Shown piece after piece: positions 10,301 through 18,423 of a DNA stretch of 64,000 bases. Positions within the stretch are counted from its first letter, which is position 1. Every line of letters begins with the position of its first letter. Under the pieces are notes generated by a model. The model searched no databases, had not been told where the DNA came from, and saw nothing but the letters and a program-made list of their open reading frames with translations. This DNA is from Planctomycetota bacterium (GTDB taxonomy: Bacteria > Planctomycetota > MHYJ01 > WSZJ01 > JACPWG01), in contig JACPWG010000047.1 of assembly GCA_016197205.1 (NCBI GenBank), forward strand, positions 1-64,000. The letters are read 5' to 3'. The position numbers were made by a program, and so were the translations under genes.

Positions 10301-12102
10301 GCCGGGAGGAGGAGGCGAAGCGTGCGCGCGAGGCCGCGGAGGTCGCGGCGCGCGAGGCCGCGGAGCGGGCGAAGCAGGAGGCCGCGCAGCGCGCGGCGGT
10401 CCTGGAACAGTGGCTGACAAAGGCGAGGCAGGCGCTGGCGGCCGGTGACTTCGCCGCGGCGTCGGCGGCGCTGGAGCGCTGCCGCGCGATCGAGGACAAC
10501 GAGTCGGTGCGGCGCGTCGCCGCGGAAATCGAGGCCGCGAAGGCCGGCGCCGCGCAGAACCAGGCCGAGCGCGCGGAGGCGGCGCGGAGGGAAGCGGAGC
10601 GACGTGCGGCTGAGCAACGTGCGGCGGAGCAACGTGAAGCGGATCGACACGAGGCGGAGCGACGGGACGCGGAGAGAAAGGAAGCCGAGCGGCAGGAGGC
10701 GGAGCGCAAGCAGGCGGAGCGTCGGGAAGCCGAGCGGCAGGAGGCGGAGCGGCGCGAGGCCGAACGGCGAGCCGCGGAGGAGGCGACGGCACGGCAGGCG
10801 GCCGAGCGACGCAAGGCCGCGCTCGAACAGGCGCTCGCGGAGTCGCGCGCGGCGCTGGCCGCGGGGAACCTGGAGGCCGCGCGCGCGGCGTGCGAGCAGG
10901 CCCGCTCGATCGAAGACGGACCCGCGGTTCGAGGTCTTGCGGCGGAGATCGAAGCCGCGTTGGCGCGGGCGGCGCGCGAGGAGGCGGCGCGACGCCTGAC
11001 CGAAAAACAAAAGAAGGAAGCCGCGAAGCGGGCCGCGGCCGCGGAGCAGGCTCTCGGCCTCGCGCGCCGGCACCTCGCGGCCGGCGACCTGGTCGCGGCG
11101 CGCGCCGACGTGGAGCGGTCGCGTTCGCTGGCCGACTCGGAGGAGGCGCGCCAGGTGTTGGCCCAGGTCGAAGCCGCGGAGGCGCAGGCCGCACGGGAGG
11201 CCGCACGGCAGGCGGCTGCCCAGGAGGCCGGGCGCCGGGAGGCGGAACGCCAGGAGGCCGAGCGCCGCGAGGCGGAGCGCCAGGAGGCGCAGCGGCGGGA
11301 AGCGAGCCGGAAGGAAGCCCAGCGGCGCGAGGCCGAGCGACGCGAAACGGAGCGCCGCGAGGCGGAGCGAAGGGAGGCCGAGCGCCAAGCCGCGGAAGAG
11401 GAGGCGCGCCGTCGGCAGCCCCAGCCGCAGCCCCAACCCCAACCCCCCGCGGGAGGGGGGACGGCGGTCGCCGTTCCGACCGGCTATCAGGCCGTGGGCA
11501 AGAACGCGCAGGGCTGCGACGAGTACCGCTGCCCTTCGGACGGCGCCGTGATGGTCCTGGTGCCCGCCGGCGGCTCGACCGGCGCGTTCCTGATGGACAA
11601 GTACGAAGTGTCGAACGCGCAGTACGCGCACTTCTGCCAGGCCACCGGGCGTGCCGTGCCCGCGGACCCAGGGTTGCCCGGGCTGCCGAACTACGCACAG
11701 GCGCACCCCGACTATCCGGTCGTGATGGTCAGCGCGCAAGACGCGGCCGCCTATGCAGGCTGGGCGGGCAAGTCCCTGCCGAGCGGCGAACAGTTTGCGC
11801 GGGCGTGGCAGGGGGACGCCCACCGGCGCTTTCCGTGGGGCAACAACCTGCAGCCGGGCCTCGTGAACCTGAACTGGGGGGATGCCTATCCGGCCACGGC
11901 TCCGGTGAATGCGCTGCCGGGCGGGAGCGGTCCCTTTGGCTGCTTGAACCTCGCGGGCAATGTCGCGGAGTGGCTCTCGGACGGCGCGGCGTGCGGCGGG
12001 GGCTTCGAAACGTCCAAGCAGGAATTCATGTCGCAGGCGATCCGGTCTGGACAGGGGCATCCGAAAGCAACGGGGTTCCGATGCGCCGTCGGCCTGCGGT
12101 AG
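7309..12102 (+). CDS. Membrane-anchored giant helical-repeat / coiled-coil protein with C-terminal FGE-sulfatase domain
   Basis: 1,597 residues if started at ATG 7309 (a G-run lies 8 bases upstream); ATG 7345 is an alternative. Residues 13-40 form an N-terminal membrane anchor. Residues 45 to about 1080 carry many degenerate TPR-like units of recurring form (ARAALAAGDLEGA, then YQEALAWASTPEE), which look internally duplicated. Residues about 1084-1368 are an extended charged helix of repeated EAERRE/EAERQE units, predicted to be a coiled coil or single alpha helix. A short PQPQPQ linker leads to a formylglycine-generating-enzyme/sulfatase-modifying domain (about 1390-1597) with the typical MDKYEVSNAQYAHFC, PVVMVSAQDAAAYAGWAGK, FPWGNN, NLAGNVAEWLSDG and GFRCAV motifs. 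Such domains in large bacterial proteins usually serve as ligand-binding folds rather than true FGE. The last 22 bases overlap the nth gene. Confidence 0.9.
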   Translation: MTPYRYAPCRSGMALKKAVLAASLTVGVVAAAALGIHYSATSRDAEYRTHLANADRLAAVGDRAGAIDECRKAILVAPTKAEADSAADRLFALGGKEAGPGVPPVARGPVASGPGVPPLGPVAPPLAPAAAAAAGLAPPPEFPDRMEEGESLAKEGRWAAALEAFERAKVLAASDGERAKADARVADAREALRRAAPPAAQPDEPGPGAGQAVAAAKSPGPRDFEVWLFEGDDRLSAGEEEEALASFRKALEAAPGEKERQTALARIDGLRARLAGAQAVAGAGQAAGASAAPPAASAATHDGDREHEGRRLEFERHFADGEGRRLAREWGAALGEYQEALACAATPEERKRVEERLAEAQARSDDARRAAEEAARAAAAGPSRDYARALAGGDASRAAGRIEEALTVYVQARGAASTAEESAEVETRIAAVQAELSYQQSLQAARAAIERADWEEAYQAARWAFLARETPEAQALLDRARQERALARRQAAFRRWLAEAGTARAEGRVADALYAYQRALDSASTAEERGQAKTLLDETAGMEAARQAFEEALANARAARAAGDWRTVDRWAREALRFAEGEEARALLAEARAAIAAEARRRSYARWMQTGQEAASGGAWEQAMAAFDRAAGFASSADEEQAARSRSRGAEEQLGRARAATRLMAEARAALCRGDLDGAWWLASRAQALEAGPEEAALLAEVQAAREAARRAALFAAAMSRGDAARAACDWQAALKAYQEAIGWAPSPADECAARHLLEEVRRSIVLTSEYGTAMAAARAAAARGDWAAVLTQAGRAYQIRPTDEAAHLVEESRAQGREAARRADFEAARSKARGFVMDAQFHAAEEWFEKAVALAPTPADATTARAELEGARHKHAVAEAVAAGRAALAAGNLDGAQAQADRLRDLGEARSTAELQARIDAARAAQGQRAAYGRWVEQGVTAANKRDWAAALAAFAQALSSANTEEERRSAAEWQRKAATGAEEARRAATEEAERARREEEAKRAREAAEVAAREAAERAKQEAAQRAAVLEQWLTKARQALAAGDFAAASAALERCRAIEDNESVRRVAAEIEAAKAGAAQNQAERAEAARREAERRAAEQRAAEQREADRHEAERRDAERKEAERQEAERKQAERREAERQEAERREAERRAAEEATARQAAERRKAALEQALAESRAALAAGNLEAARAACEQARSIEDGPAVRGLAAEIEAALARAAREEAARRLTEKQKKEAAKRAAAAEQALGLARRHLAAGDLVAARADVERSRSLADSEEARQVLAQVEAAEAQAAREAARQAAAQEAGRREAERQEAERREAERQEAQRREASRKEAQRREAERRETERREAERREAERQAAEEEARRRQPQPQPQPQPPAGGGTAVAVPTGYQAVGKNAQGCDEYRCPSDGAVMVLVPAGGSTGAFLMDKYEVSNAQYAHFCQATGRAVPADPGLPGLPNYAQAHPDYPVVMVSAQDAAAYAGWAGKSLPSGEQFARAWQGDAHRRFPWGNNLQPGLVNLNWGDAYPATAPVNALPGGSGPFGCLNLAGNVAEWLSDGAACGGGFETSKQEFMSQAIRSGQGHPKATGFRCAVGLR

Positions 12103-12782
12103 GCGCCGTAGGCGCGGAACAGGCGGAGGGCTTCGACGTCCACGCGGTCGCGCGCATCCTGCGACGCGTGGCCAGGCAATGGGCCGTGCCCGTCGTGGGC
12201 GTCGTCGCCGAGGAATCCGAGGGGGATCCGTTTCTCGTCCTGGTCTCCTGCCTCCTCAGTCTCCGCACCCGGGACGAGACGACCGCGGGCGCGTCGGAGC
12301 GACTGTTCAAGCTCGCCCGCACTCCCGAGCGCATGGCCCGCCTGCCCCTTGCCGCCCTTCGCCGCGCGATCTACCCCGTGAGCTTTTACCGCACGAAGGC
12401 GCGCGTCCTCGTCGGCATCTGCCGCGACCTCCTGGAACGCTTCGGCGGCAAGACCCCGGACGACCTCGACGCCCTGCTCTCGTTGAAAGGCGTCGGACGC
12501 AAAACGGCGAACCTGGTCGTGACCGTCGGGTTCGGCAAGCCTGGGATCTGCGTCGACACGCACGTCCACCGGATCTGCAATCGGTTGGGTTACGTGAAGA
12601 CGCGCACGCCGGAGAAGACGGAGGAGGCCCTTCGCCGGATCCTTCCGCGACGCTACTGGGTCCGCTGGAACGACTGGCTCGTGCCCTACGGCCAGCACCT
12701 GTGCACGCCGCTCTCCCCTTTCTGCAGCCGCTGCGAGCTGGCGCCCCATTGCGCCCGGGTCGGCGTCACGCGCAGCCGGTAG
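12081..12782 (+). CDS. nth: Endonuclease III (DNA glycosylase/AP lyase)
   Basis: 233 residues from ATG 12081. Base-excision repair enzyme that removes oxidised pyrimidines and cleaves abasic sites. The helix-hairpin-helix LKGVGRKTANLV (about residues 135-146) carries the catalytic lysine, and VDTHVHRICNRLG supplies the catalytic aspartate. The C-terminus has the 4Fe-4S ligand spacing C-x6-C-x2-C-x5-C (from CTPLSPFC to HC, residues about 209-225). Length is close to the usual 210-220 with a short N-terminal extension. The start overlaps the end of the upstream giant gene by 22 bases, suggesting translational coupling or simple compaction. A later start is possible, but the conserved core needs most of this length. 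Confidence 0.95.
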   Translation: MRRRPAVGAVGAEQAEGFDVHAVARILRRVARQWAVPVVGVVAEESEGDPFLVLVSCLLSLRTRDETTAGASERLFKLARTPERMARLPLAALRRAIYPVSFYRTKARVLVGICRDLLERFGGKTPDDLDALLSLKGVGRKTANLVVTVGFGKPGICVDTHVHRICNRLGYVKTRTPEKTEEALRRILPRRYWVRWNDWLVPYGQHLCTPLSPFCSRCELAPHCARVGVTRSR

Positions 12783-13127
12783 GCCGAGGAGCCTAGTGGG
12801 GCTTCAAGCTGGGTTCTGTAGGTTCTTGGTGGCTCTCGCGGCCCCGACCCGCCTCGAAAGCCTGGAGGGGGAGAACGAAGGCTCAATTCTCAATGATCAA
12901 GGTTCAAGCAAGGCTCAAGACTCAATGCTCAACGCCATATTCGCGTGCGTGACCGAAGCTCCGGAAATTCGCTGACGAACCAGGTCTGGTAAGATCGGCG
13001 TTGGGGGCTCCGGCCTCCCTGAGCCTTGAACTTTGAGCCTTGTCTGGAAATTGAGCCTTGAGCCTTGAGCCTTTTCCTGAAGAGCTCGCTGGTTTCCGAG
13101 CTGCATGAGGTGGTTCTTTACGGGCCC
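12783..13127. repeat. Intergenic degenerate GGCTCAA microrepeat array in inverted arrangement
   Basis: Between the convergent nth and 13128 genes. From about 12878 to 12932 the sequence is a run of short degenerate units (AAGGCTCAA, TTCTCAATG, GGTTCAAG). From about 13020 to 13075 the complementary units appear (TTGAGCCTTGAGCC), so the block can fold on itself. Similar runs occur near 59528-59590 and 60720-60775. No gene was recognised here. Confidence 0.7.
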
Positions 13128-14054
13128 TCAGCTCTTGGGCGACCACAGATACCGCCGCCAGAAGCCGGCCGCCTCCAGTACGGTGCGCACGCCCTGTCGC
13201 GCCCGAGCGAGGGCCGCGGGTAGAAGCCTTCGGAGCCGCTCGCCCAAACGCTCGACGGCCCCGACCCAGAGCCGGAACGGATCCTCCCTCGGCACGATGC
13301 GGGTTTCGGGAACCGGGGTCGGCGGGAGCTCGACGCCGTAAAACTCCAGATCCTCGGGGCCCAGCGGAACGGCCCGAAGCGGGCCCGCCGAGCCGTCGAA
13401 TTCCGCGAGACTCTCGAAGAGCCAGGCGGGCTGCGCGGGCTCGGCCACGTTCCGCAGCTCGGACCGGGTCGCGGGCCCGGTCCCTCGGCAGGCGTCTCCC
13501 CGGCGTCCAGGGATCCCGGCGGAGGCGGGTCCGCCGCCGGGATCCCTCGCAACTGGAGAGGGATGAGAGGCATCGAGAAAGACGTGTGCACGCCCCGAAA
13601 CCAGAACCGCCGCCTCGCGGCCCCGAACCTGAGGGAGAGGGCGCAGTTCCTTGAGCCGCTGCTCGAGACAGAGGAGCGCCCCCAGCTCGCGGATGCGCAC
13701 GTACCCGAGCCGGACGGCGATTTCCCCGAGCCGCTCGCGCTCCGGGAGCTTTCGCTGCGTCGCGATGCACGTCCGGAGCTGCGTCGCGTTCAGCACGCGC
13801 GTCGAGAGAGCGAGTCGCAAAAAAAGCGCGTTGTCGTTCTTCAGGTCCATGCGTCGTCCACCGTCCGGCATCCGGTCCGACCGCGACTCCTCCTCGCGGT
13901 TCTCGCCGGGGAAGGCAAGGGCTTCCCGCTCTTCATCGGCAAGATCGACCGAGGCGTTGAGCGGATCCCGCCAAGAAGCGTCGGAAGGCGTGGCGACGGC
14001 GGCAGCGGCGGCGAGGGCGGTGCCGGGGGAGCTCCCGGAGCGAGCGTCCTGCAT
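13128..14054 (-). CDS. Unknown protein with a GspE-N/MshEN-like helical module
   Basis: 308 residues from ATG 14054; a TTG at 14075 overlapping the stop of the upstream aarF gene, and an ATG at 13850, are alternatives. I do not recognise a named family for the whole protein. Residues about 69-140 (DNALFLRLALSTRV, QLRTCIATQRKL, LGEIAVRLGYVRIRELGALL) resemble the small helical N-terminal module of GspE/PilB ATPases. The rest is Pro/Arg/Gly-rich and low complexity with a basic C-terminus (VRTVLEAAGFWRRYLW). No signal peptide or clear membrane span is seen. It is probably co-transcribed with the AarF kinase gene upstream. It may be a signalling adaptor, but function is unknown. Confidence 0.65.
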   Translation of the reverse strand: MQDARSGSSPGTALAAAAAVATPSDASWRDPLNASVDLADEEREALAFPGENREEESRSDRMPDGGRRMDLKNDNALFLRLALSTRVLNATQLRTCIATQRKLPERERLGEIAVRLGYVRIRELGALLCLEQRLKELRPLPQVRGREAAVLVSGRAHVFLDASHPSPVARDPGGGPASAGIPGRRGDACRGTGPATRSELRNVAEPAQPAWLFESLAEFDGSAGPLRAVPLGPEDLEFYGVELPPTPVPETRIVPREDPFRLWVGAVERLGERLRRLLPAALARARQGVRTVLEAAGFWRRYLWSPKS

Positions 14055-14071
14055 GGTCTTCGAGCCTCGGC

Positions 14072-15871
14072 TCAAGCGCCGCCGACTCCGCCGGAGCGGA
14101 GGATGGCGAAGAAGAGGGTTACCGCGAGCACGCCCGCCAGCACCATGGCGCCGCTCCCCAGGATGTGCGTGAGGGGCAGGCCCCAGACCACGGGCCCGGC
14201 GCCGGAGCCCGAGAAGAGCATGGCGGAGGCCATGGTGACGGCCGTGACGATGAGCCCTGTCGCGACGCGGTTGGCGGACCGATTGGTCTCCATGACCACC
14301 TCCTCCAGCCGCTCGATTTGGAGCGGGACCTCCAGCTCCCCCTTCCGGAGCCGGGTCACGGTCTGCTGGAGCTCGGCCGGGACGTACCGGAGGAACTTCA
14401 GGTAGTCCTCCGCGGTCGCCCAGACCTCGTGCGACATGCGCCGGACGTCCATGAGGTGCTTCAGGTATTCCCGCAGTATGAACGGGCGGATCGCAGCGAC
14501 CAGGTCCAGCTCCGGGTCGAGCATCCTTGCGATCCCGTCGATCGTGGCCAGGGACTTGCCCATGAGCAGGATGTCCGGCGGGATCTTGACGTGATGGCGG
14601 TTGAGCATCTCGAAGAGCTGGCTGAAGAACTTCCCCATGTCGACCCGTTGCAGCTCCAGCCCGTAGTACCGGTCGATGAGGTCCGCGCCGTCCGCCTTCA
14701 GGGCGTGCACGTTCACGTTCCGGGACAACAGGTCCAGGCGCGCGAAGAGCTTCACGATCGAGTCCATGTCCCGGCTCACGATCCCGAGGAAGAGCAGCAG
14801 GAGATCGTGTCGGCGCGACTCGTCCAGGATGCCCATCATCCCGTAGTCGATGGGGGCGATCACGCTCGTCATGGCGGCCGGGGGAGCCGCGGCGTCCGTC
14901 GAAGGTTCGCCGACCCGCTTCCGCAGGATGAAGAGGTTGCCCGGGTGCGGGTCACCGTGGAAAAACCCGTCGGCGAAGATCTGCTTCAGCACGAATTCGA
15001 CGCCGAGACGCGCCAGCGCTTTCCGGTCGCAGCCTTCCCGATCGAGCGTCGCGAGGTCCGAGATCTTGATCCCCTCGATGAACTCCATCGTGAGGACGCG
15101 CTCGGTGGATAGGTCGTCGTAGGTCTTGAGGACGTGAATGCGCGGATCGGACTCGAAGTTCTTCCGAAACCTGCGGACGTGATACGCTTCGCGGGTGAAG
15201 TCGATTTCCTTGCGGATGGAGCGCGCGAATTCCTCGACGACGCCGGTCGGGCTGTACGCTTTGACTTCCGGGATGTTCTCCTCGAGGAGGCCCGCCAGCC
15301 AGGTGAGGATGTCGAGGTCGGTGGTGAGGGCGCGGTCGAGGTTGGGGCGCTGGACCTTCACGACGACGTGTTGCCCGTCGCGGAGCCGGGCGTCGTGCAC
15401 TTGACCGATGGAGCCCGCGGCCAGCGGCGTGGCGGAGAAGTGCGCGAAGCGTTCGTCGATGCGGCAGCGCAGCTCGCGTTCGACCTGGGCGCGCGCCTCT
15501 TCGAAGCTGAAGGGCGGCACCTTGTCCTGGAGCTTGCGCAATTCAAGGACCAGGGGCATGGGGATGAGGTCGGGTCGCGTGGCGAGGATCTGGCCGAACT
15601 TCACGAACGTGGACCCCAGCTCCTCGAACGCCATGCGGAGGCGCTCTTCGAGGGTGTAGATCGTGGCCGCGCGACCGAGGCGCTGGAACTTCAGAAACGT
15701 CGCGGCGGAGCTGAGGTAGCTCTGGACGTTCAGCCGGTAGATGACGTCGCCGAACCCGTGCTTGGCGATGACGTGGAGGATCTGCTGGACGCGCTGGAGG
15801 TTGCGCAGCGTCTGGGGGATGCGGGTGAGCGTGGAGAGCGGCACGGCTGTCCGATCGGCGAAAACGGGCAT
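14072..15871 (-). CDS. AarF/UbiB (ABC1/ADCK) family atypical kinase
   Basis: 599 residues from ATG 15871; a TTG two codons upstream is an alternative. The ABC1 signature FVKFGQILATRPDLIP, the KxGQ-equivalent region, the A-rich nucleotide loop AAGSIGQVHDARL, VVVKVQRPN, HGDPHPGNLFI and the metal-binding IDYGMMG are all present. Two hydrophobic segments close the C-terminus (about 550-595), giving a membrane-anchored ATPase/kinase as in UbiB. UbiB-type proteins support ubiquinone biosynthesis or lipid-soluble cofactor handling. It lies 47 bases downstream of a small UbiK/phasin-like gene on the same strand, a pairing that echoes Ubi-complex partners. No other ubiquinone gene is visible, so the exact substrate is open. 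Confidence 0.92.
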   Translation of the reverse strand: MPVFADRTAVPLSTLTRIPQTLRNLQRVQQILHVIAKHGFGDVIYRLNVQSYLSSAATFLKFQRLGRAATIYTLEERLRMAFEELGSTFVKFGQILATRPDLIPMPLVLELRKLQDKVPPFSFEEARAQVERELRCRIDERFAHFSATPLAAGSIGQVHDARLRDGQHVVVKVQRPNLDRALTTDLDILTWLAGLLEENIPEVKAYSPTGVVEEFARSIRKEIDFTREAYHVRRFRKNFESDPRIHVLKTYDDLSTERVLTMEFIEGIKISDLATLDREGCDRKALARLGVEFVLKQIFADGFFHGDPHPGNLFILRKRVGEPSTDAAAPPAAMTSVIAPIDYGMMGILDESRRHDLLLLFLGIVSRDMDSIVKLFARLDLLSRNVNVHALKADGADLIDRYYGLELQRVDMGKFFSQLFEMLNRHHVKIPPDILLMGKSLATIDGIARMLDPELDLVAAIRPFILREYLKHLMDVRRMSHEVWATAEDYLKFLRYVPAELQQTVTRLRKGELEVPLQIERLEEVVMETNRSANRVATGLIVTAVTMASAMLFSGSGAGPVVWGLPLTHILGSGAMVLAGVLAVTLFFAILRSGGVGGA

Positions 15872-15918
15872 GGGCAAGCGGTTGGTGGGTGCCGGCGAAG
15901 CGCAACTTCGACGGGCGG

Positions 15919-16251
15919 CTATTTTTCGGCCTCGCCGCGCGCGACGAGCAGTCGTTTGATTTCGGCCAGCTCGGCACGGACGCCGCGCAGCTCGTCCCGG
16001 AGGGGTTCGAGCTCGGCCCTCGTGACGAAACCAAGCTTTTCCCCGGCGACCCCCGCGACCGTGGACAGGAAAAAGCGCAGGCGCGCCTGCACCTCCGCCC
16101 GGTTGCCATGAATCGCGCCGGCGGCCTCTTCGGAGAGGGCGGCCGCTTCCTCTTCGCGCACGCCCGCCTCCCGCGCGAAATTGCGAATCGAGGCCGCGAT
16201 TTGTTCGCGGTCGCCGGTGAGCAGGTCGAAGAGGTGCGGGATCTTTTCCAT
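15919..16251 (-). CDS. Small coiled-coil protein, phasin/UbiK (BMFP)-like
   Basis: 110 residues from ATG 16251, with AGGAGG about 6 bases upstream. The N-terminal half is helical (DLLTGDREQIAASIRNFAREAG). The C-terminal half, GFVTRAELEPLRDELRGVRAELAEIKRLL, forms a leucine-spaced coiled coil resembling the BMFP/UbiK C-terminus (LVTREEFD followed by a trimerising coil). UbiK helps the soluble Ubi complex bind lipid; phasins coat polyester granules. Because the next gene is an AarF/UbiB kinase, a UbiK-like role is attractive but only inferred. No membrane segment is seen. Confidence 0.75.
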   Translation of the reverse strand: MEKIPHLFDLLTGDREQIAASIRNFAREAGVREEEAAALSEEAAGAIHGNRAEVQARLRFFLSTVAGVAGEKLGFVTRAELEPLRDELRGVRAELAEIKRLLVARGEAEK

Positions 16252-16281
16252 CGTGCCCTCCTGGTGGGACGTGCGACGCGG

Positions 16282-16311
16282 ATGATACGGAGTGCCGGTA
16301 AAAGAAGTCAA
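16282..16311 (-). promoter_or_regulatory. sigma-70-like promoter for the phasin-like/aarF operon
   Basis: Minus strand TTGACT (16311-16306), 18 bases, TATCAT (16287-16282), about 30 bases before ATG 16251. Confidence 0.6.
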
Positions 16312-16362
16312 GGAATTCAAGTCCCGCGCAGGTTTTGCCGATGGATTATCGGGCCTTTCCAC

Positions 16363-16391
16363 TTGACACCGGCACGGGCCGTTCGTAGGAT
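16363..16391 (+). promoter_or_regulatory. sigma-70-like promoter for the topoisomerase VI operon
   Basis: TTGACA, 17 bases, TAGGAT, divergent from the minus-strand promoter about 50 bases away. Confidence 0.65.
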
Positions 16392-16506
16392 ACGCCGCCT
16401 TCCCTGGCCCCGTTTCCGCGGACCCTACGGACAGGATGTGACCGTGCCCACACGTACCGCGAAGCGCCCGCCCCCACCCGGCAGGCGCGCGAGGGAGAAG
16501 CGAACC

Positions 16507-18423
16507 ATGGACCTGGAGTCCACGCCGCTCTTCGACCGGAAGTCGTCCCCCCCCCCATCCCCTTCGAAGGCGCAAGCCGCGCCCACCGCGCCTCCTGCCG
16601 CACCCGCGGCGCGTGCCGCGCGCAGCCCAGTCGCGACGCCCGGCAAGGCGAAGAAGGGGGACGCGGCCCCGCCCCCTGCACCTTCTACCCCCGCGGCCCC
16701 CGCGTCTCCGACCAATGGCACCTCGGCCCCGGGCGCGCCGGCGACCGAGTCCGCCCTCGCGGCCCCCGCGGCGCCGGTCTTCCGTACCACCGCCGCGGCC
16801 ATGGCCTCAAAGCAGCGCGAGATTTCGGTGTCCGAGTTCTTCGCCAAGAACCGCCATCTCCTCGGTTTCGACAACCCGCGCAAGGCCCTGCTCACCGCCG
16901 TCAAGGAAGCCGTCGACAATTCGCTCGACGCTTGCGAAGAGGCCGGCATCCTCCCGGAGATCTCGGTCACGCTCCAGGAGACGGCCGAGGACCGCTTCCG
17001 CATGATCGTGCAGGACAACGGGCCCGGCATCGTCAAACAGCAGATCCCGAAGGTCTTCGGCAAGCTGCTCTACGGCTCCAAATTCCACCGGCTGAAGATG
17101 AGCCGCGGCCAACAGGGGATCGGCATCAGCGCGGCCGGCATGTACGGACAGCTTACCACCGGCAAGCCCGTCGCCATCACGTCGCGCGTCGGGCCCGGCA
17201 AGCCCGCCCACTATTTTGAAATCCACCTGGACACCGCGCGCAACCAGCCGGAGATCCAGAAGGAAACCGACATCGACTGGGCCCCGCCCCACGGCACGAG
17301 GGTCGAAATCGAGCTGGCCGGCCGCTACCAGCGGGGGCGCGCGTCCGTGGACGACTACCTCTTCCAGACCGCGATCGCGAACCCCCACGTGACCATCCAC
17401 TACAAGATGCCGGACGGCCAGACCGCCGACTATGAACGCGCCACGAACCAGCTCCCGCGCGAGCCGAAGGAGATCAAGCCGCACCCGTACGGCGTCGAGC
17501 TGGGCGTCCTCATCAAGATGCTGGTCATGACGAAGTCGCGCAATCTCCGCGGCTTCCTGACGAGCGAATTCTGCCGCGTGAGCGGGCGCGTCGCGGACGA
17601 GATCGTCGCGGCCGCGGAGCTGCGCGAGTCCCAGTCGCCGCGGAACATCAGCCGGGACGAGGCGGACAAGCTGCACAAGGCGATGCAGAAGGCCAAGATC
17701 ATGGCCCCGCCCACGGAGTGCATTTCGCCCATCGGCGAGGACCTCATCGAGGCCGGGCTGCGCAAGGTGATCAAGGCCGATTTCTACGCCACGGTGAGCC
17801 GGCCTCCGGTCGTCTACCGCGGCAATCCCTTTCTCGTCGAAGCCGGCATCGCGTACGGCGGCGACCTGCCCATGGACGAGCTCGTCCGCCTGGTCCGCTA
17901 CGCGAACCGGGTTCCGCTGCTCTACCAGCAGTCGGCTTGCGCGACGACGGAGGGCGTGCTTGCCATCGACTGGAAGAACTACGAGCTGCAGCAATCGAGG
18001 AGCGCGCTGCCGACCGGCCCCGCGGTGCTCATGGTCCACATCGCGAGCGTCTGGGTCCCCTTCACGAGCGAGTCGAAGGAGGCCGTCGCGGACTACCCGG
18101 AGATCGAAAAGGAGATCAAGCTCGCGCTGCAGGAGTGCGGGCGGAAGCTCGCCTCCTACCTGCGCAAGAAGCAGCACCTCCAATACGAGCTGAAGCGGCG
18201 GAGCATCTTCGCGGCCTACGCGGGGATCCTGGCCAAGTCGATCGAAGCGCTCACGGGCGTGAAGAAGGAGCGGATCGAGGCGGACCTCGACCGGATCGCG
18301 AAGAAGGACATGCCCGAGCTGTCGGAGCCCCCCGCGGGCTCGGCCGCGGAGGCCGGCGACGCCGCGACCCCGGAGGAGGCTGGAGCGGCCGCCGCGCCCA
18401 ACGCCAACGGAGGAGATGCCTAA
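16507..18423 (+). CDS. top6B: DNA topoisomerase VI subunit B (GHKL ATPase)
   Basis: 638 residues from ATG 16507, which has a purine-rich GAGGGAGAAG ribosome site; ATG 16801 fits the usual family start but lacks one. After a Pro/Ala-rich, probably disordered extension (residues 1-98) comes the family core: KQREISVSEFFAKNRHLLGF, the GHKL N-box AVKEAVDNSLDACEE, DNGPGI, and the lid GKLLYGSKFHRLKMSRGQQG. The helix-two-turn-helix and transducer regions follow. Top6B binds ATP, dimerises and drives strand passage by the type IIB enzyme. The partner subunit A starts at the next base. The C-terminus again has an acidic Ala/Gly-rich tail. Topoisomerase VI is typical of archaea and plants and sporadic in bacteria, so ancient transfer is likely. 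Confidence 0.95.
   Translation: MDLESTPLFDRKSSPPPSPSKAQAAPTAPPAAPAARAARSPVATPGKAKKGDAAPPPAPSTPAAPASPTNGTSAPGAPATESALAAPAAPVFRTTAAAMASKQREISVSEFFAKNRHLLGFDNPRKALLTAVKEAVDNSLDACEEAGILPEISVTLQETAEDRFRMIVQDNGPGIVKQQIPKVFGKLLYGSKFHRLKMSRGQQGIGISAAGMYGQLTTGKPVAITSRVGPGKPAHYFEIHLDTARNQPEIQKETDIDWAPPHGTRVEIELAGRYQRGRASVDDYLFQTAIANPHVTIHYKMPDGQTADYERATNQLPREPKEIKPHPYGVELGVLIKMLVMTKSRNLRGFLTSEFCRVSGRVADEIVAAAELRESQSPRNISRDEADKLHKAMQKAKIMAPPTECISPIGEDLIEAGLRKVIKADFYATVSRPPVVYRGNPFLVEAGIAYGGDLPMDELVRLVRYANRVPLLYQQSACATTEGVLAIDWKNYELQQSRSALPTGPAVLMVHIASVWVPFTSESKEAVADYPEIEKEIKLALQECGRKLASYLRKKQHLQYELKRRSIFAAYAGILAKSIEALTGVKKERIEADLDRIAKKDMPELSEPPAGSAAEAGDAATPEEAGAAAAPNANGGDA

Noticed and set aside
9400..12060. 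886-codon minus-strand open frame
   Set aside because: Antisense to the TPR-FGE gene; its repeats mirror the EAER repeats of the real frame.
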